From an uncultured Arthrobacter sp. (GTDB taxonomy: Bacteria > Actinomycetota > Actinomycetes > Actinomycetales > Micrococcaceae), in the NCBI GenBank assembly GCA_937873245.1, contig CALMVY010000209.1, forward strand, positions 1 through 28,551: a stretch of 28,551 nt of DNA. The letters run 5' to 3'. The position numbers and the translations under genes were made by a program. Below, piece by piece: positions 6,949-14,796 of the stretch. Position 1 is the stretch's first letter. The number at the start of each line of letters is the position of its first letter. Under the pieces are notes generated by a model that ran no database searches, was not told where the DNA came from, and was given only the letters and a program-made list of their open reading frames with translations.

Positions 6949-8525
6949 TGTTTTTGTAGTTCCGCCTCTTTTGTCTTGAGTACCACCGTAAAGCAGGCGC
7001 CGCCCAGCGCGGATTGCGACACCGCCGCCCCGCCGCCCCGACGCCGGGCCACGCGCTGGACCAGGGCCAGCCCAAAGCCGCGGCTGTTGATCCCTTCGGC
7101 CGGTTTGGTGGTGACGCCGGCCTCGAAGACGGCCGCCCGCTGTTGTTCGGGGACGCCCGGGCCGTCGTCCTCGACCGTGATGGTGCGGCCGCCGTCGGAC
7201 GCTTCCTCGAGCCGGACGGCGACAGTGCTGTCGTAGCCCGCGGCGTCCACCGCGTTGTCGACCAGGTTCCCCAGGACCGTGATGACGTCGCCCGTCCCGT
7301 CCGGCGTGCACACTGAATCCGGGCTCACCAGGATCTCAATGCCGCGCTCGGCGCAGACCGTGGATTTGGCAATCAGCAGCGCCCGGACGTCGTGATCGGT
7401 GATTCCTGCCGCCAGCGAACGGCTGACGAAGGCGGCGTCGCTGTGGCTCCGGCCGAGGTACTGCACGGCCTTGTCCTGCTCGCCCAGCTCCAGGAGACCT
7501 GAGATTACGTGCAGTTTGTTGGCGAATTCGTGGGCCTGGGCCCGCAGCGCCTGGGTCACGTCCAGGGCGCCGTCGCGGTCGCGGAGGATTGTGTGGAGCT
7601 CGGTTCGGTCGCGGAGAATCAGGACCTTGCCCACCTCCCGGCCGTCCACCGTGGCAGCATTAACTTTGCCCAGCAGGATCCGTTCCCCCGAGAGCACCAG
7701 CTCCTCCGTGGCTGAACCGGCGGTCAGCATCCGGCGGATCCCGGGTTCCAGGCATTCGCTGGCTGGTTTTCCCGTGATCTCCTCGCCCACGCCCAGCAGC
7801 CGGCGGGCTTCGTCGTTGACGAGCGCCACCTTGCCGTCGGCGTCGACGGCGACCAGCCCCTCGCCCAGGCCGTGCAGCATCGCGTCGCGGGTCTCGAGGA
7901 GGGCGGCGATCTCCTCGGGCTCCAGCTTGTAGATCCGCCGCCACACGAGCTTGGAGATGTACATCGCTCCCAGCGACCCGAGCAGCGCCGCCCCGAGGAG
8001 CCAGCCGAACAGCTGCGGCAGATCCTCATAGAGGTCCTCGGCCAGGGTGCTTTCCAGTACGCCCACCGAAGCCGAACCGATCACCGTGCCGGCTCCGTCA
8101 AAGATGGGAACCTTGACCCGCCAGGATTCACCCAGGGTTCCTGTCTGGGTGCCGACGTAGATCTCGCCGGAGAGCGGCACGGACGGATCGGTGGAAACTG
8201 GCCTGCCGATTTCCGCCGGGTTCGGGTGTGACTGCCGGACCCCGTTCCGGTCCGTCACCACGACGTACGTGACGTTCGAGGCCTGCCGGATGACTTCGGC
8301 GATGGGCTGGATGATCTGCGTCGGCTGCGGCGTCCCGAGGGCGCCCACCACGGAAGGCAGCCGGGCCACGCTTTCGGCGACCCCGATGAGCCTGCCCTTG
8401 TAGGCGTCCCTGAGCTGCTGTTCCTGCATCCGGATGGTCACGGCCCCCACTGCCGTCAGGACGGCCAGCACGATGACGAGCTGCAGCGCCACCAGCTGGA
8501 AGCGTAAGGGAATCCTGTGAACCAT
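6945..8525 (-). CDS. Sensor histidine kinase of the CitA/DcuS family
   Basis: A 526-residue membrane kinase starting at ATG 8525. Transmembrane helix 1 is about residues 9-31. An extracellular PAS-like sensor (~35-170) contains the DRNGVRQSHPNPAEIG segment typical of citrate/dicarboxylate sensors. Transmembrane helix 2 is about 172-194, and a cytoplasmic PAS domain covers ~210-310. The phospho-acceptor is His332 in RAQAHEFANKLHVISGLLELG. The ATPase domain shows Asn420/Asn424 (GNLVDNAVDA), the DDGPGVPE motif and GFGLALVQ. It would sense an external carboxylate and phosphorylate the regulator encoded downstream with a four-base overlap. Longer in-frame starts lie across the divergent promoter region and are less likely. 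The identity of the ligand is inferred from the transporter next door. Confidence 0.94.
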   Translation of the reverse strand: MVHRIPLRFQLVALQLVIVLAVLTAVGAVTIRMQEQQLRDAYKGRLIGVAESVARLPSVVGALGTPQPTQIIQPIAEVIRQASNVTYVVVTDRNGVRQSHPNPAEIGRPVSTDPSVPLSGEIYVGTQTGTLGESWRVKVPIFDGAGTVIGSASVGVLESTLAEDLYEDLPQLFGWLLGAALLGSLGAMYISKLVWRRIYKLEPEEIAALLETRDAMLHGLGEGLVAVDADGKVALVNDEARRLLGVGEEITGKPASECLEPGIRRMLTAGSATEELVLSGERILLGKVNAATVDGREVGKVLILRDRTELHTILRDRDGALDVTQALRAQAHEFANKLHVISGLLELGEQDKAVQYLGRSHSDAAFVSRSLAAGITDHDVRALLIAKSTVCAERGIEILVSPDSVCTPDGTGDVITVLGNLVDNAVDAAGYDSTVAVRLEEASDGGRTITVEDDGPGVPEQQRAAVFEAGVTTKPAEGINSRGFGLALVQRVARRRGGGAAVSQSALGGACFTVVLKTKEAELQKQ

Positions 8526-8697
8526 GTCACAAGTTTCCCATCCGGCGGCGGCCCCCGGGCTCAAACCCGGGCTCTGGGCCGTGACCAATATGACCACTAC
8601 TACCTCTATGGCCAAATTCTGGCCCCTGCGCCGGAGCGCTCCTAGTCTCTGGGGAGTGATTCCGATGACGTGCGTCACATTTCAACTAGGAGAAACC
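8526..8697. promoter_or_regulatory. Divergent promoter/operator region between the kinase gene and tctC
   Basis: This gap must hold the promoters for both operons. Visible elements are a direct repeat TGACCA-N3-TGACCA (8582-8596), an inverted repeat GGCCA-N5-TGGCC (8610-8624), a -10-like TAGTCT at 8643-8648, and a dyad TGACG-TG-CGTCA (8666-8677). A strong ribosome site AGGAGA (8688-8693) serves tctC. Which, if any, of the repeats binds the adjacent response regulator is not shown by the sequence. Confidence 0.5.
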
Positions 8698-9732
8698 ATG
8701 ACCTCCCACTCCAATTTCACGTTTCCCACCTTCACCCGCCGGGCTGCGCTCGCAGCCGGGGCAGCCGGCATCGTCCTCGCCATGTCGGCTTGCGCGGGCG
8801 GTGCCAGCGGCGCGCCGGCAAGCCAAAGCGGCGCGGCAGCCGACCCCATCAAGAAGCTGAGCATCATCGTTCCGGCCAACCCGGGCGGCGGCTGGGACCA
8901 GACAGGCCGTGCAATGCAGCAGGACCTGCAGTCCAACAAACTCGTCACCTCCGCCCAGGTCAGCAACATCGGCGGCGGCGGCGGCACTAACGGCCTGGCC
9001 AAGCTCGCCACCGAAAAGGACGCCAACACGCTTATGGTGATGGGCTACGTCATGGTGGGTGCCGTGGAAACCAACGCCGCCAAGACCCGGCTGGAAGACA
9101 CCACCCCCATTGCGCGCCTGACCGAGGAACCGCTGGTCCTGGTGGTCCCGGCGTCGTCCAAGTACCAGACCGTCAAGGACCTGGTGGATGACATCAAGGC
9201 CAACGGCAAGGGCGTGGCGATCACCGGCGGTTCCGCCGGCGGTGCGGACCACATCCTGGCTGGCCAGATCCTCAAGTCCCAGGGCGTCGAATCCGACAAG
9301 CTCAACTACATTGGCTACTCCGGCGGCGGCGAATCGATCGCTGCCCTGCTCGGCAACAAGGTCCAGGCCGGTATTTCCGGCGTGGGGGAGTACGCCGAGC
9401 AGGTCAAGGCCGGCAAGGTCCGGGCGCTCGCCGTCTCCGGCACGTCCGAGGTGCCGGCCCTGCCGGGCGTCAAGCCGCTCAAGGACCAGGGCGTCGACGT
9501 CGTACTGACCAACTGGCGCGGAGTGGTGGCGCCGGGGTCCATCGACGACGCGCAGAAAGCGAAGCTGACCGAGGTGGTCACCAAGCTGCACGGCACCGAA
9601 GCCTGGAAGGCCACCCTGGCCAAGAACAACTGGGACGACGCCTTCCTCGCCGGCGACGAGTTCAAGACCTTCCTCACCGGGGACATCACCAAGGTCAAGA
9701 CCACGCTGACTGAGATCGGCCTGGTCAAGTAA
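8698..9732 (+). CDS. tctC: Tripartite tricarboxylate transporter substrate-binding lipoprotein TctC
   Basis: A 344-residue extracytoplasmic solute receptor. The N-terminus has a twin arginine (Arg14-Arg15), a hydrophobic stretch and a lipobox MSAC with Cys32, so it should be an acylated surface protein, possibly Tat-exported. The mature part begins with the family segment IIVPANPGGGWDQTGR and continues with GGGGGTNGL, a glycine-rich phosphate/carboxylate-binding region typical of the Bug/TctC family. The start ATG 8698 has AGGAGA five bases upstream; an in-frame longer version reaches back through the promoter and is rejected. It is first in tctC-tctB-tctA, with a two-base gap to tctB. The substrate is probably citrate or another tricarboxylate, but TctC-family receptors are diverse. 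Confidence 0.95.
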   Translation: MTSHSNFTFPTFTRRAALAAGAAGIVLAMSACAGGASGAPASQSGAAADPIKKLSIIVPANPGGGWDQTGRAMQQDLQSNKLVTSAQVSNIGGGGGTNGLAKLATEKDANTLMVMGYVMVGAVETNAAKTRLEDTTPIARLTEEPLVLVVPASSKYQTVKDLVDDIKANGKGVAITGGSAGGADHILAGQILKSQGVESDKLNYIGYSGGGESIAALLGNKVQAGISGVGEYAEQVKAGKVRALAVSGTSEVPALPGVKPLKDQGVDVVLTNWRGVVAPGSIDDAQKAKLTEVVTKLHGTEAWKATLAKNNWDDAFLAGDEFKTFLTGDITKVKTTLTEIGLVK

Positions 9733-9734
9733 CA

Positions 9735-10256
9735 ATGTCCGTCCAAGTCAGCACGCCCGCGAAGCGGCCCACGGGGGAGATCCTCTTCGCCCTGGTGTTC
9801 GTGAGCGTGGGCGCAGCGGGCCTCCTGACGGCGGGATCCATTCCGATCCCGCCGTCGGAGACCGGCATCGGCCCGCGGGCCTTCCCCTACATCGTGTGCA
9901 CCATGCTGGTGCTCGTCGGCACCGGCATCGTCGCCCAGGTGTTCCGCGGAAAGGTGGGCCAGGCCGAGGAAAGCGAAGACCTCGACGCCACCGCCAAGAC
10001 CGACTGGATCGCCCTCGCGAAACTCGTGGGCTTCGTGGTGCTTCACATCTTCCTGATCGAACCGGCCGGCTGGCCCGTTGCCGCGGCCGTGCTGTTCAGC
10101 GGGGCGGCGTGGTCCCTTGAGGCCAAGCCGCTCTGGAAGGCGGTCATCGTTTCCGTGGTGCTGGCGCTCGTGTTGCAGTACGTTTTCGGCGGGCTGCTGG
10201 GCGTGTCCCTGCCGCCGGGCCCACTGCTTGAGGGGGTGCCGTTCTTCCGTGGATAG
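9735..10256 (+). CDS. tctB: Tripartite tricarboxylate transporter small membrane subunit TctB
   Basis: A 173-residue protein with four predicted membrane helices: near residues 13-33, 53-72, 95-125 (one or two closely spaced helices) and 137-157. This is the usual size and layout of the poorly conserved TctB subunit. The ISxPxSETGIGPRAFP-like region after helix 1 is a common feature of the family. It lies two bases after tctC, and its 3' end overlaps the GTG start of tctA by eight bases. Identification rests mainly on position between tctC and tctA plus size and topology. Confidence 0.92.
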   Translation: MSVQVSTPAKRPTGEILFALVFVSVGAAGLLTAGSIPIPPSETGIGPRAFPYIVCTMLVLVGTGIVAQVFRGKVGQAEESEDLDATAKTDWIALAKLVGFVVLHIFLIEPAGWPVAAAVLFSGAAWSLEAKPLWKAVIVSVVLALVLQYVFGGLLGVSLPPGPLLEGVPFFRG

Positions 10257-11781
10257 CTTCATGATGCTCCTGGAGGGCTTCTCGACGGCGCTGCAGCCGG
10301 TCTACCTGCTGTACGCCCTGGGCGGCGTCTTCGTCGGCACCGCCGTCGGCGTGCTGCCCGGCATCGGCCCGGCGATGACCGTCGCGCTGCTGATGCCCAT
10401 CACCTACGCGCTGGATCCCGCGGCCGCACTCATCGTGTTCGCCGGCATCTACTACGGCGGCATGTACGGCGGCTCCACCACCTCCATCCTGCTCAACACC
10501 CCGGGCGAGTCGTCCTCGATCGTCACGGCGCTCGAAGGCAACAAGATGGCCAAGGCAGGCCGGGGAGCCGCGGCACTGGCGACGGCGGCGATCGGCTCGT
10601 TCGTCGCCGGCACCATCGCGACGGTGCTGCTGACCTTCCTGGCGCCCGTCGTCGCGGAACTCGCCGTCGGCCTGGGGCCTGTGGACTATGTGGCGCTCAT
10701 GGTGGTGGCGTTCCTCACCGTCGGTGCCCTGCTGGGCGCCTCCGTGCTGCGCGGCCTCGCGTCGCTGGCCCTGGGGCTGTTCATCGGGATGATCGGCATC
10801 GACGACAGCACCGCGCAGCAGCGCTTCACCTTCGACAACCCCACCCTGGTGGACGGCATCGATATGGTGCTCGTGGCCGTGGGCCTCTTCGCGCTCGGCG
10901 AGGCGCTGTACGTGGCCTCGAAACTGCGGCACGGGCCGGTCGAGGTCATCCCGGTCAGCAAGGGCAAAAACGCCTGGCTGTCCAAGGAGGACTGGAAGCG
11001 GTCCTGGAAGCCGTGGCTCCGGGGCACGTTCATCGGGTTCCCGATCGGCACGGTGCCGGCAGGTGGCGCGGACGTCTCCACGTTCCTGTCCTACGCCGCG
11101 GAGCGGAAACTCGCCAAGGGCGCGAACAGGGGACAGTTCGGCAAGGGCGCCATCGAAGGCGTGGCCGGCCCGGAAGCGGCGAACAACGCCGCCGCCGCCG
11201 GCGTCCTGGTCCCGCTGCTGACGCTCGGTATTCCGACGACGGCGACCGCGGCCATGATGCTCACCGCGTTCCAGCGCTACCAGATCCAGCCCGGGCCCCT
11301 GCTCTTCGAAAACCAGGGCGCACTCGTGTGGACCCTGATCGCCTCGCTGTACGTCGGCAACCTCATGCTGCTGGTGCTCAACCTGCCGCTCGTGGGTCTC
11401 TGGGTGAAGATCCTGCAGATCCCGCGGCCCTATCTGTACGCGGGCATCCTGGTCTTCGCGGCACTGGGCGCCTTCTCGGTGAACTTCGCAGCGGCCGACG
11501 TCGGGATCCTGCTGGTGGTCGGCATCCTGGGCTACTTCATGCGCCGCTACGGCTACCCCGTCGCACCCATGGTGGTGGCGATGATCCTCGGGCCGATGTT
11601 CGAGGTGCAGCTGCGGCGCTCGCTGCAGCTGTCGCAGAACGACCCCATGGCACTGTTCTCCTCGCCGTTCGCGGTGGTGGTGTACATCTCCATGGCCCTG
11701 ATCTTTGTGGGCTCCTGGTGGCTCCGCCGCCGCCAGGCCGCGTTGGAGTCCGCCCCGGTGAAGGACGAGCTGTCCGTGTAG
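10249..11781 (+). CDS. tctA: Tripartite tricarboxylate transporter large membrane subunit TctA
   Basis: A ~510-residue polytopic membrane protein, the transport channel of the Na+- or H+-driven TctCBA system. The family motifs GTAVGVLPGIGPAMTVALLMP and YYGGMYGGSTTSILLNTPGE are present near the N-terminus, and a second, related AGPEAANNAAAAGVLVPLLTLGIP region sits in the middle, reflecting the internal duplication of TctA proteins. I choose GTG 10249 because AGGGGG at 10231-10236 is well placed for it. ATG 10261 would also give a normal protein, four residues shorter. It ends shortly before a perfect hairpin that probably terminates the operon. Confidence 0.95.
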   Translation: MDSFMMLLEGFSTALQPVYLLYALGGVFVGTAVGVLPGIGPAMTVALLMPITYALDPAAALIVFAGIYYGGMYGGSTTSILLNTPGESSSIVTALEGNKMAKAGRGAAALATAAIGSFVAGTIATVLLTFLAPVVAELAVGLGPVDYVALMVVAFLTVGALLGASVLRGLASLALGLFIGMIGIDDSTAQQRFTFDNPTLVDGIDMVLVAVGLFALGEALYVASKLRHGPVEVIPVSKGKNAWLSKEDWKRSWKPWLRGTFIGFPIGTVPAGGADVSTFLSYAAERKLAKGANRGQFGKGAIEGVAGPEAANNAAAAGVLVPLLTLGIPTTATAAMMLTAFQRYQIQPGPLLFENQGALVWTLIASLYVGNLMLLVLNLPLVGLWVKILQIPRPYLYAGILVFAALGAFSVNFAAADVGILLVVGILGYFMRRYGYPVAPMVVAMILGPMFEVQLRRSLQLSQNDPMALFSSPFAVVVYISMALIFVGSWWLRRRQAALESAPVKDELSV

Positions 11782-11801
11782 GCAGTATGCTCCCCTGAAT
11801 C

Positions 11802-11847
11802 GACGCAAATGGCCGGAATGGTGACCACCATTCCGGCCATTTGCGTC
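11802..11847. terminator. Perfect 21-bp hairpin between convergent genes (probable bidirectional terminator)
   Basis: Arms 11802-11822 and 11827-11847 are perfectly complementary around the four-base loop GACC. The hairpin sits in the 75-base gap between the tctA stop and the stop of the minus-strand gene, where a two-way terminator is expected. There is no T-run on either side, which is common in high-GC actinobacteria. Its right arm and flank (11833-11854) match the repeat at 5720-5741 at 20 of 22 positions, so it also belongs to that repeat family. Confidence 0.75.
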
Positions 11848-11856
11848 AGATGGGCT

Positions 11857-13362
11857 TCAATCCTCCGGCGGCAGGGACAGCGGCGGGATCGACACGTGCA
11901 GCGGGATCCGGATCCAGCGCTGGCCCGTGGCGCGGAATTCCTTCCGGGTGGCGAAGCGGTACAGGTAGCTGCGGGCCCGCACCCAGCGGGGCCGGCCGCC
12001 GTCGAACGGGTCATGGCGCAGCAGGCGCAGCGTGGGGCGGTCGGCCTCCAGCAGTTTGGCCAGGAAGGCGTAGAACCACTCCTCGTGCACGGTGCGCAGC
12101 GGCAGGAACCACATCAGCCAGTCGAGGCGCAGGTGGTACGGCGCCCACTGGCGCGGGATCCGGCGGACGTCGCCGGGCTTGCCGCGGAAGCCGTATTCCC
12201 GCCACTCCGCACCGTCATCGGGCTCGGCGTCGAGCGTGCCTTCCACCGCGATTTCGATCCGCTGCTTCGTGACTGTGCCGAAGGCTCCATAGGTGTTCCC
12301 CAGCTGCCAGCGGTTGAAGGCGGCGTTCATCAGCTGGTAGTGGGAGAACAGGTTCTCGGCCGGGCGGTAGCTGAGCACCACAAGCAGCACTGTGGCGACC
12401 AGGACCACCACCAGCCACGCAACCGGCGCCTGGGTGCCGGCCGAGCTGGCCGCCCCGGCCTCCCCGGCGCCCGCAACGGTGCCGGCCGCGGCGTGCCAGT
12501 CGAGCGGAATCGCCGGAACCAGGGCATGCGCCACCGGATCACTGACCGCAGCGAAGGCGAGCAGGATCGCCATCCAGTTGAGCCAGGCGAAGTTCCCGCT
12601 CGCCACCAGCCAGAGCTGCGTGAAAATAATGATCCCCGCGGCGATGCCGGCCAGCGGCTGCGGGGCAAAGAGGAAGAACGGCACCACCAGCTGGGCGAAA
12701 TGGTTGCCCAGGACCTCCATCCGGTGCCACGCCTTGGGCAGCAAATGCGCCTGCCGGCTGAGCGGGCCCGGCATCGGCTGGGTCTCGTGGTGGTAGTACA
12801 GGGCCGTGAGGTCGCGCCACTCCCGGCCGCCGCGGATCTTGATCATGCCCGCGCCAAACTCGAGCCGGAACACCAGCCAGGCCAGCAGAATGAGGATGGT
12901 CCGCGGCGGGGGAGTCTGGTCGGAGCCGAGGAAGGCCACAATGAAGCCCGCCTCCAGCAACAGCATCTCCCAGCCGAAGCCGTAGAACGTTTGCCCCACA
13001 TTGACGATTGACATGTACAGCAGCCACAGTGCCAGGAACGCCAGCATCGGAACCCACGGCGGGCCCAGCTGCGGCAGGCCCAGAACGATCGTGGCGGCAA
13101 TCGCCATCCCGCCCCAGCAGACCGCCCGAAACAACCGGTCCGAGTAGCGCCAGCTGAACAGGGTGGGCCTGCGCAGCCGGCTGGAGCGTGCCAGGAAGTC
13201 CGGGACCGGCAACAGGCCGCGCTCGCCGAGGAGCGCCGGAAACTGGTTGAGCGAGGACAGGAACGCCACCAAGTAGATGGTGGCGACGCCGCGCTGCAGC
13301 ACCTGCCGGGCGAACTCGTACTCCGGCGCGTCAAACCAGGCCGTCCACTCCACGATCCCCAC
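11857..13362 (-). CDS. Lipase maturation factor-like (LMF/DUF1222) membrane protein
   Basis: About 501 residues with roughly eight or more hydrophobic helices and a soluble C-terminal part. The segments GFGWEMLLLEAGF, FRLEFGAGMIKIRGG, NFAWLNW, AFGTVTKQRIEIAVEGT and YHLRLDWLMWFLP are characteristic of the lipase maturation factor family, whose vertebrate members assist lipase folding in the ER. The role of bacterial members is not established. I place the start at GTG 13362, but no clear ribosome site supports it; GTG 13353 or a start further upstream is possible because the frame stays open across dxr. No lipase gene is adjacent. It is convergent with tctA and divergent from dxr. Confidence 0.8.
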   Translation of the reverse strand: MGIVEWTAWFDAPEYEFARQVLQRGVATIYLVAFLSSLNQFPALLGERGLLPVPDFLARSSRLRRPTLFSWRYSDRLFRAVCWGGMAIAATIVLGLPQLGPPWVPMLAFLALWLLYMSIVNVGQTFYGFGWEMLLLEAGFIVAFLGSDQTPPPRTILILLAWLVFRLEFGAGMIKIRGGREWRDLTALYYHHETQPMPGPLSRQAHLLPKAWHRMEVLGNHFAQLVVPFFLFAPQPLAGIAAGIIIFTQLWLVASGNFAWLNWMAILLAFAAVSDPVAHALVPAIPLDWHAAAGTVAGAGEAGAASSAGTQAPVAWLVVVLVATVLLVVLSYRPAENLFSHYQLMNAAFNRWQLGNTYGAFGTVTKQRIEIAVEGTLDAEPDDGAEWREYGFRGKPGDVRRIPRQWAPYHLRLDWLMWFLPLRTVHEEWFYAFLAKLLEADRPTLRLLRHDPFDGGRPRWVRARSYLYRFATRKEFRATGQRWIRIPLHVSIPPLSLPPED

Positions 13363-13385
13363 GTTACGCCTGCGGCCCTTGGCGT

Positions 13386-13440
13386 CAACGGACGCGTCAA
13401 CGGGAGGGGCAACGGGACGGGACAACGGACGGGGCCAACG
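13386..13440. repeat. Five short direct repeats of CAACG(G) upstream of the LMF-like gene
   Basis: CAACG starts at 13386, 13398, 13410, 13423 and 13436, spaced 12, 12, 13 and 13 bases. Read toward the minus-strand gene this is CCGTTG repeated, and two copies extend to CCGTTGACG. It could be an operator array or simply Pro/Val-rich coding sequence if that gene starts further upstream. Confidence 0.5.
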
Positions 13441-13476
13441 CGCAACCACGCGAGCCACGCGCAGCGCCAGGCGGGC

Positions 13477-13537
13477 GCCGAGTTGGCATATCGCGGCAGT
13501 GTTGCGCGCCAACATTGCCGCGACATGCCAACTCGGC
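13477..13537. repeat. 28-bp near-perfect palindrome (stem-loop) in the LMF/dxr divergent region
   Basis: The left arm 13477-13504 begins GCCGAGTTGGCATATCGCGG. It pairs with 13510-13537 across a five-base loop, with only two G-T pairs in 28. It lies 42 bases before dxr, between divergent genes, so it is not in a normal terminator position. It may be a mobile intergenic palindrome, a double-strand protein site or a leader structure. Confidence 0.75.
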
Positions 13538-13578
13538 GGGAAATTCGAGCACGGAACGCGGTGCGGGATACTTGAATC

Positions 13579-14763
13579 ATGCAGCCGCGCAAGATCGTCC
13601 TCCTCGGGTCCACCGGTTCCATCGGCACGCAGGCGATTGACGTCGTCGACGGCGCCCCGCACCTTTTCGAGGTCGTCGCGCTCAGCGCGGGCGGAGGGAA
13701 CCTCGAACTCCTGGCCCGGCAGGCCGTCCACACCCGGGCCAAGGCCGTCGGCACCGCATCCGGCGACGCGAAAGCCCTCCAGGCACTGATCGCCGACGCC
13801 GCCGGCGCGGCCGGAGTGACGGGCTACCGTCCCGAGATCATCACCGGCCCGGACGCCTCCACCCGGATCGCGGAAATCGAGGCCGACGTGGTGCTCAACG
13901 GCATCACCGGCTCGATCGGCCTGGCACCCACCCTGGCGGCGCTCAGGTCCGGGGCGACCCTGGCCCTGGCCAACAAAGAGTCCCTGATTGTTGGCGGCGC
14001 CCTGGTCAAGGCGGCGGCCCGCGAAGGCCAGATCGTCCCGGTCGACTCCGAGCACTCCGCCATCGCCCAGTGCCTGCGCTCCGGCTCCGCGGACGAGGTG
14101 GACCGGCTGATCCTCACGGCGTCCGGCGGTCCCTTCCGCGGCAAGACCCGGGACCAGCTCCACGACGTGTCCCCGCAGGACGCCCTGGCCCACCCCACCT
14201 GGGACATGGGCCTCATGGTGACCACGAACTCCGCCAGCCTGGTCAACAAGGGCCTGGAAGTGATCGAGGCCCACCTGCTCTTCGACATCCCGCTCGAGAA
14301 GATCGACGTGGTGGTCCACCCGCAGTCGGTGGTCCACTCGATGGTCCAGTTCATCGACGGCTCCACGATTGCCCAGGCGTCGCCGCCGGATATGCGCCTG
14401 CCCATCGCCCTGGGCCTCGGCTGGCCGGACCGCGTGCCAGGCTCGGCCCGGCCGTGCGACTGGACGCAGGCCACCAGCTGGACCTTCGAGCCGCTGGATA
14501 CCGGGGCGTTCCCCGCCGTCGGACTGGCCAAGCACGCCGCGCGGCAGGGGAGCACCTTCCCGGCGGTCTTCAACGCCGCGAACGAGGAAGCCGTGATGGC
14601 GTTCCATGCCGGCCGGATCCGGTTCACCGACATCGTCGATACCATCGAAGCAGTGCTCAGCGAACACACAGGTTCCTCCGGGCTGACGGTGGAGTCCGTG
14701 CTGGATGCTGAAAGATGGGCACGCGCCCGCACCCACGAACGTTTAGCCGTCAGAAGCGTCTAG
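13579..14763 (+). CDS. dxr: 1-deoxy-D-xylulose 5-phosphate reductoisomerase
   Basis: Full-length (394 residues) Dxr, which converts DXP to 2-C-methyl-D-erythritol 4-phosphate with NADPH, the committed step of the MEP isoprenoid route. The N-terminal nucleotide fold begins IVLLGSTGSIGTQ. Further motifs are ANKESLIVGG, VDSEHSAI with the metal ligands Asp156 and Glu158, SGGPFRGKT, HPTWDMG and NKGLEVIEAH with Glu227. No ribosome site is visible before the ATG. Instead GATACT lies exactly six bases upstream (13567-13572), which suggests a leaderless transcript. It is followed after 33 bases by the site-2 protease gene, an arrangement shared with mycobacteria, and ispG of the same pathway is 3.3 kb downstream. 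Confidence 0.97.
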   Translation: MQPRKIVLLGSTGSIGTQAIDVVDGAPHLFEVVALSAGGGNLELLARQAVHTRAKAVGTASGDAKALQALIADAAGAAGVTGYRPEIITGPDASTRIAEIEADVVLNGITGSIGLAPTLAALRSGATLALANKESLIVGGALVKAAAREGQIVPVDSEHSAIAQCLRSGSADEVDRLILTASGGPFRGKTRDQLHDVSPQDALAHPTWDMGLMVTTNSASLVNKGLEVIEAHLLFDIPLEKIDVVVHPQSVVHSMVQFIDGSTIAQASPPDMRLPIALGLGWPDRVPGSARPCDWTQATSWTFEPLDTGAFPAVGLAKHAARQGSTFPAVFNAANEEAVMAFHAGRIRFTDIVDTIEAVLSEHTGSSGLTVESVLDAERWARARTHERLAVRSV

Positions 14764-14796
14764 TTTGCCAGTTTTCAGGAAGCAGCAGATCGAAGC

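Noticed and set aside
8524..8697. N-terminal extension of TctC from an earlier in-frame ATG
   Set aside because: It would cross the divergent promoter and place residues before a clear signal peptide; the ATG at 8698 has a good ribosome site.
13363..14736. Long minus-strand open frame across dxr, continuous with the LMF-like gene
   Set aside because: It is the antisense of dxr, kept open by high GC. Its residues are Arg/Gly/Asp-rich with no family features, while dxr on the other strand has every expected motif.
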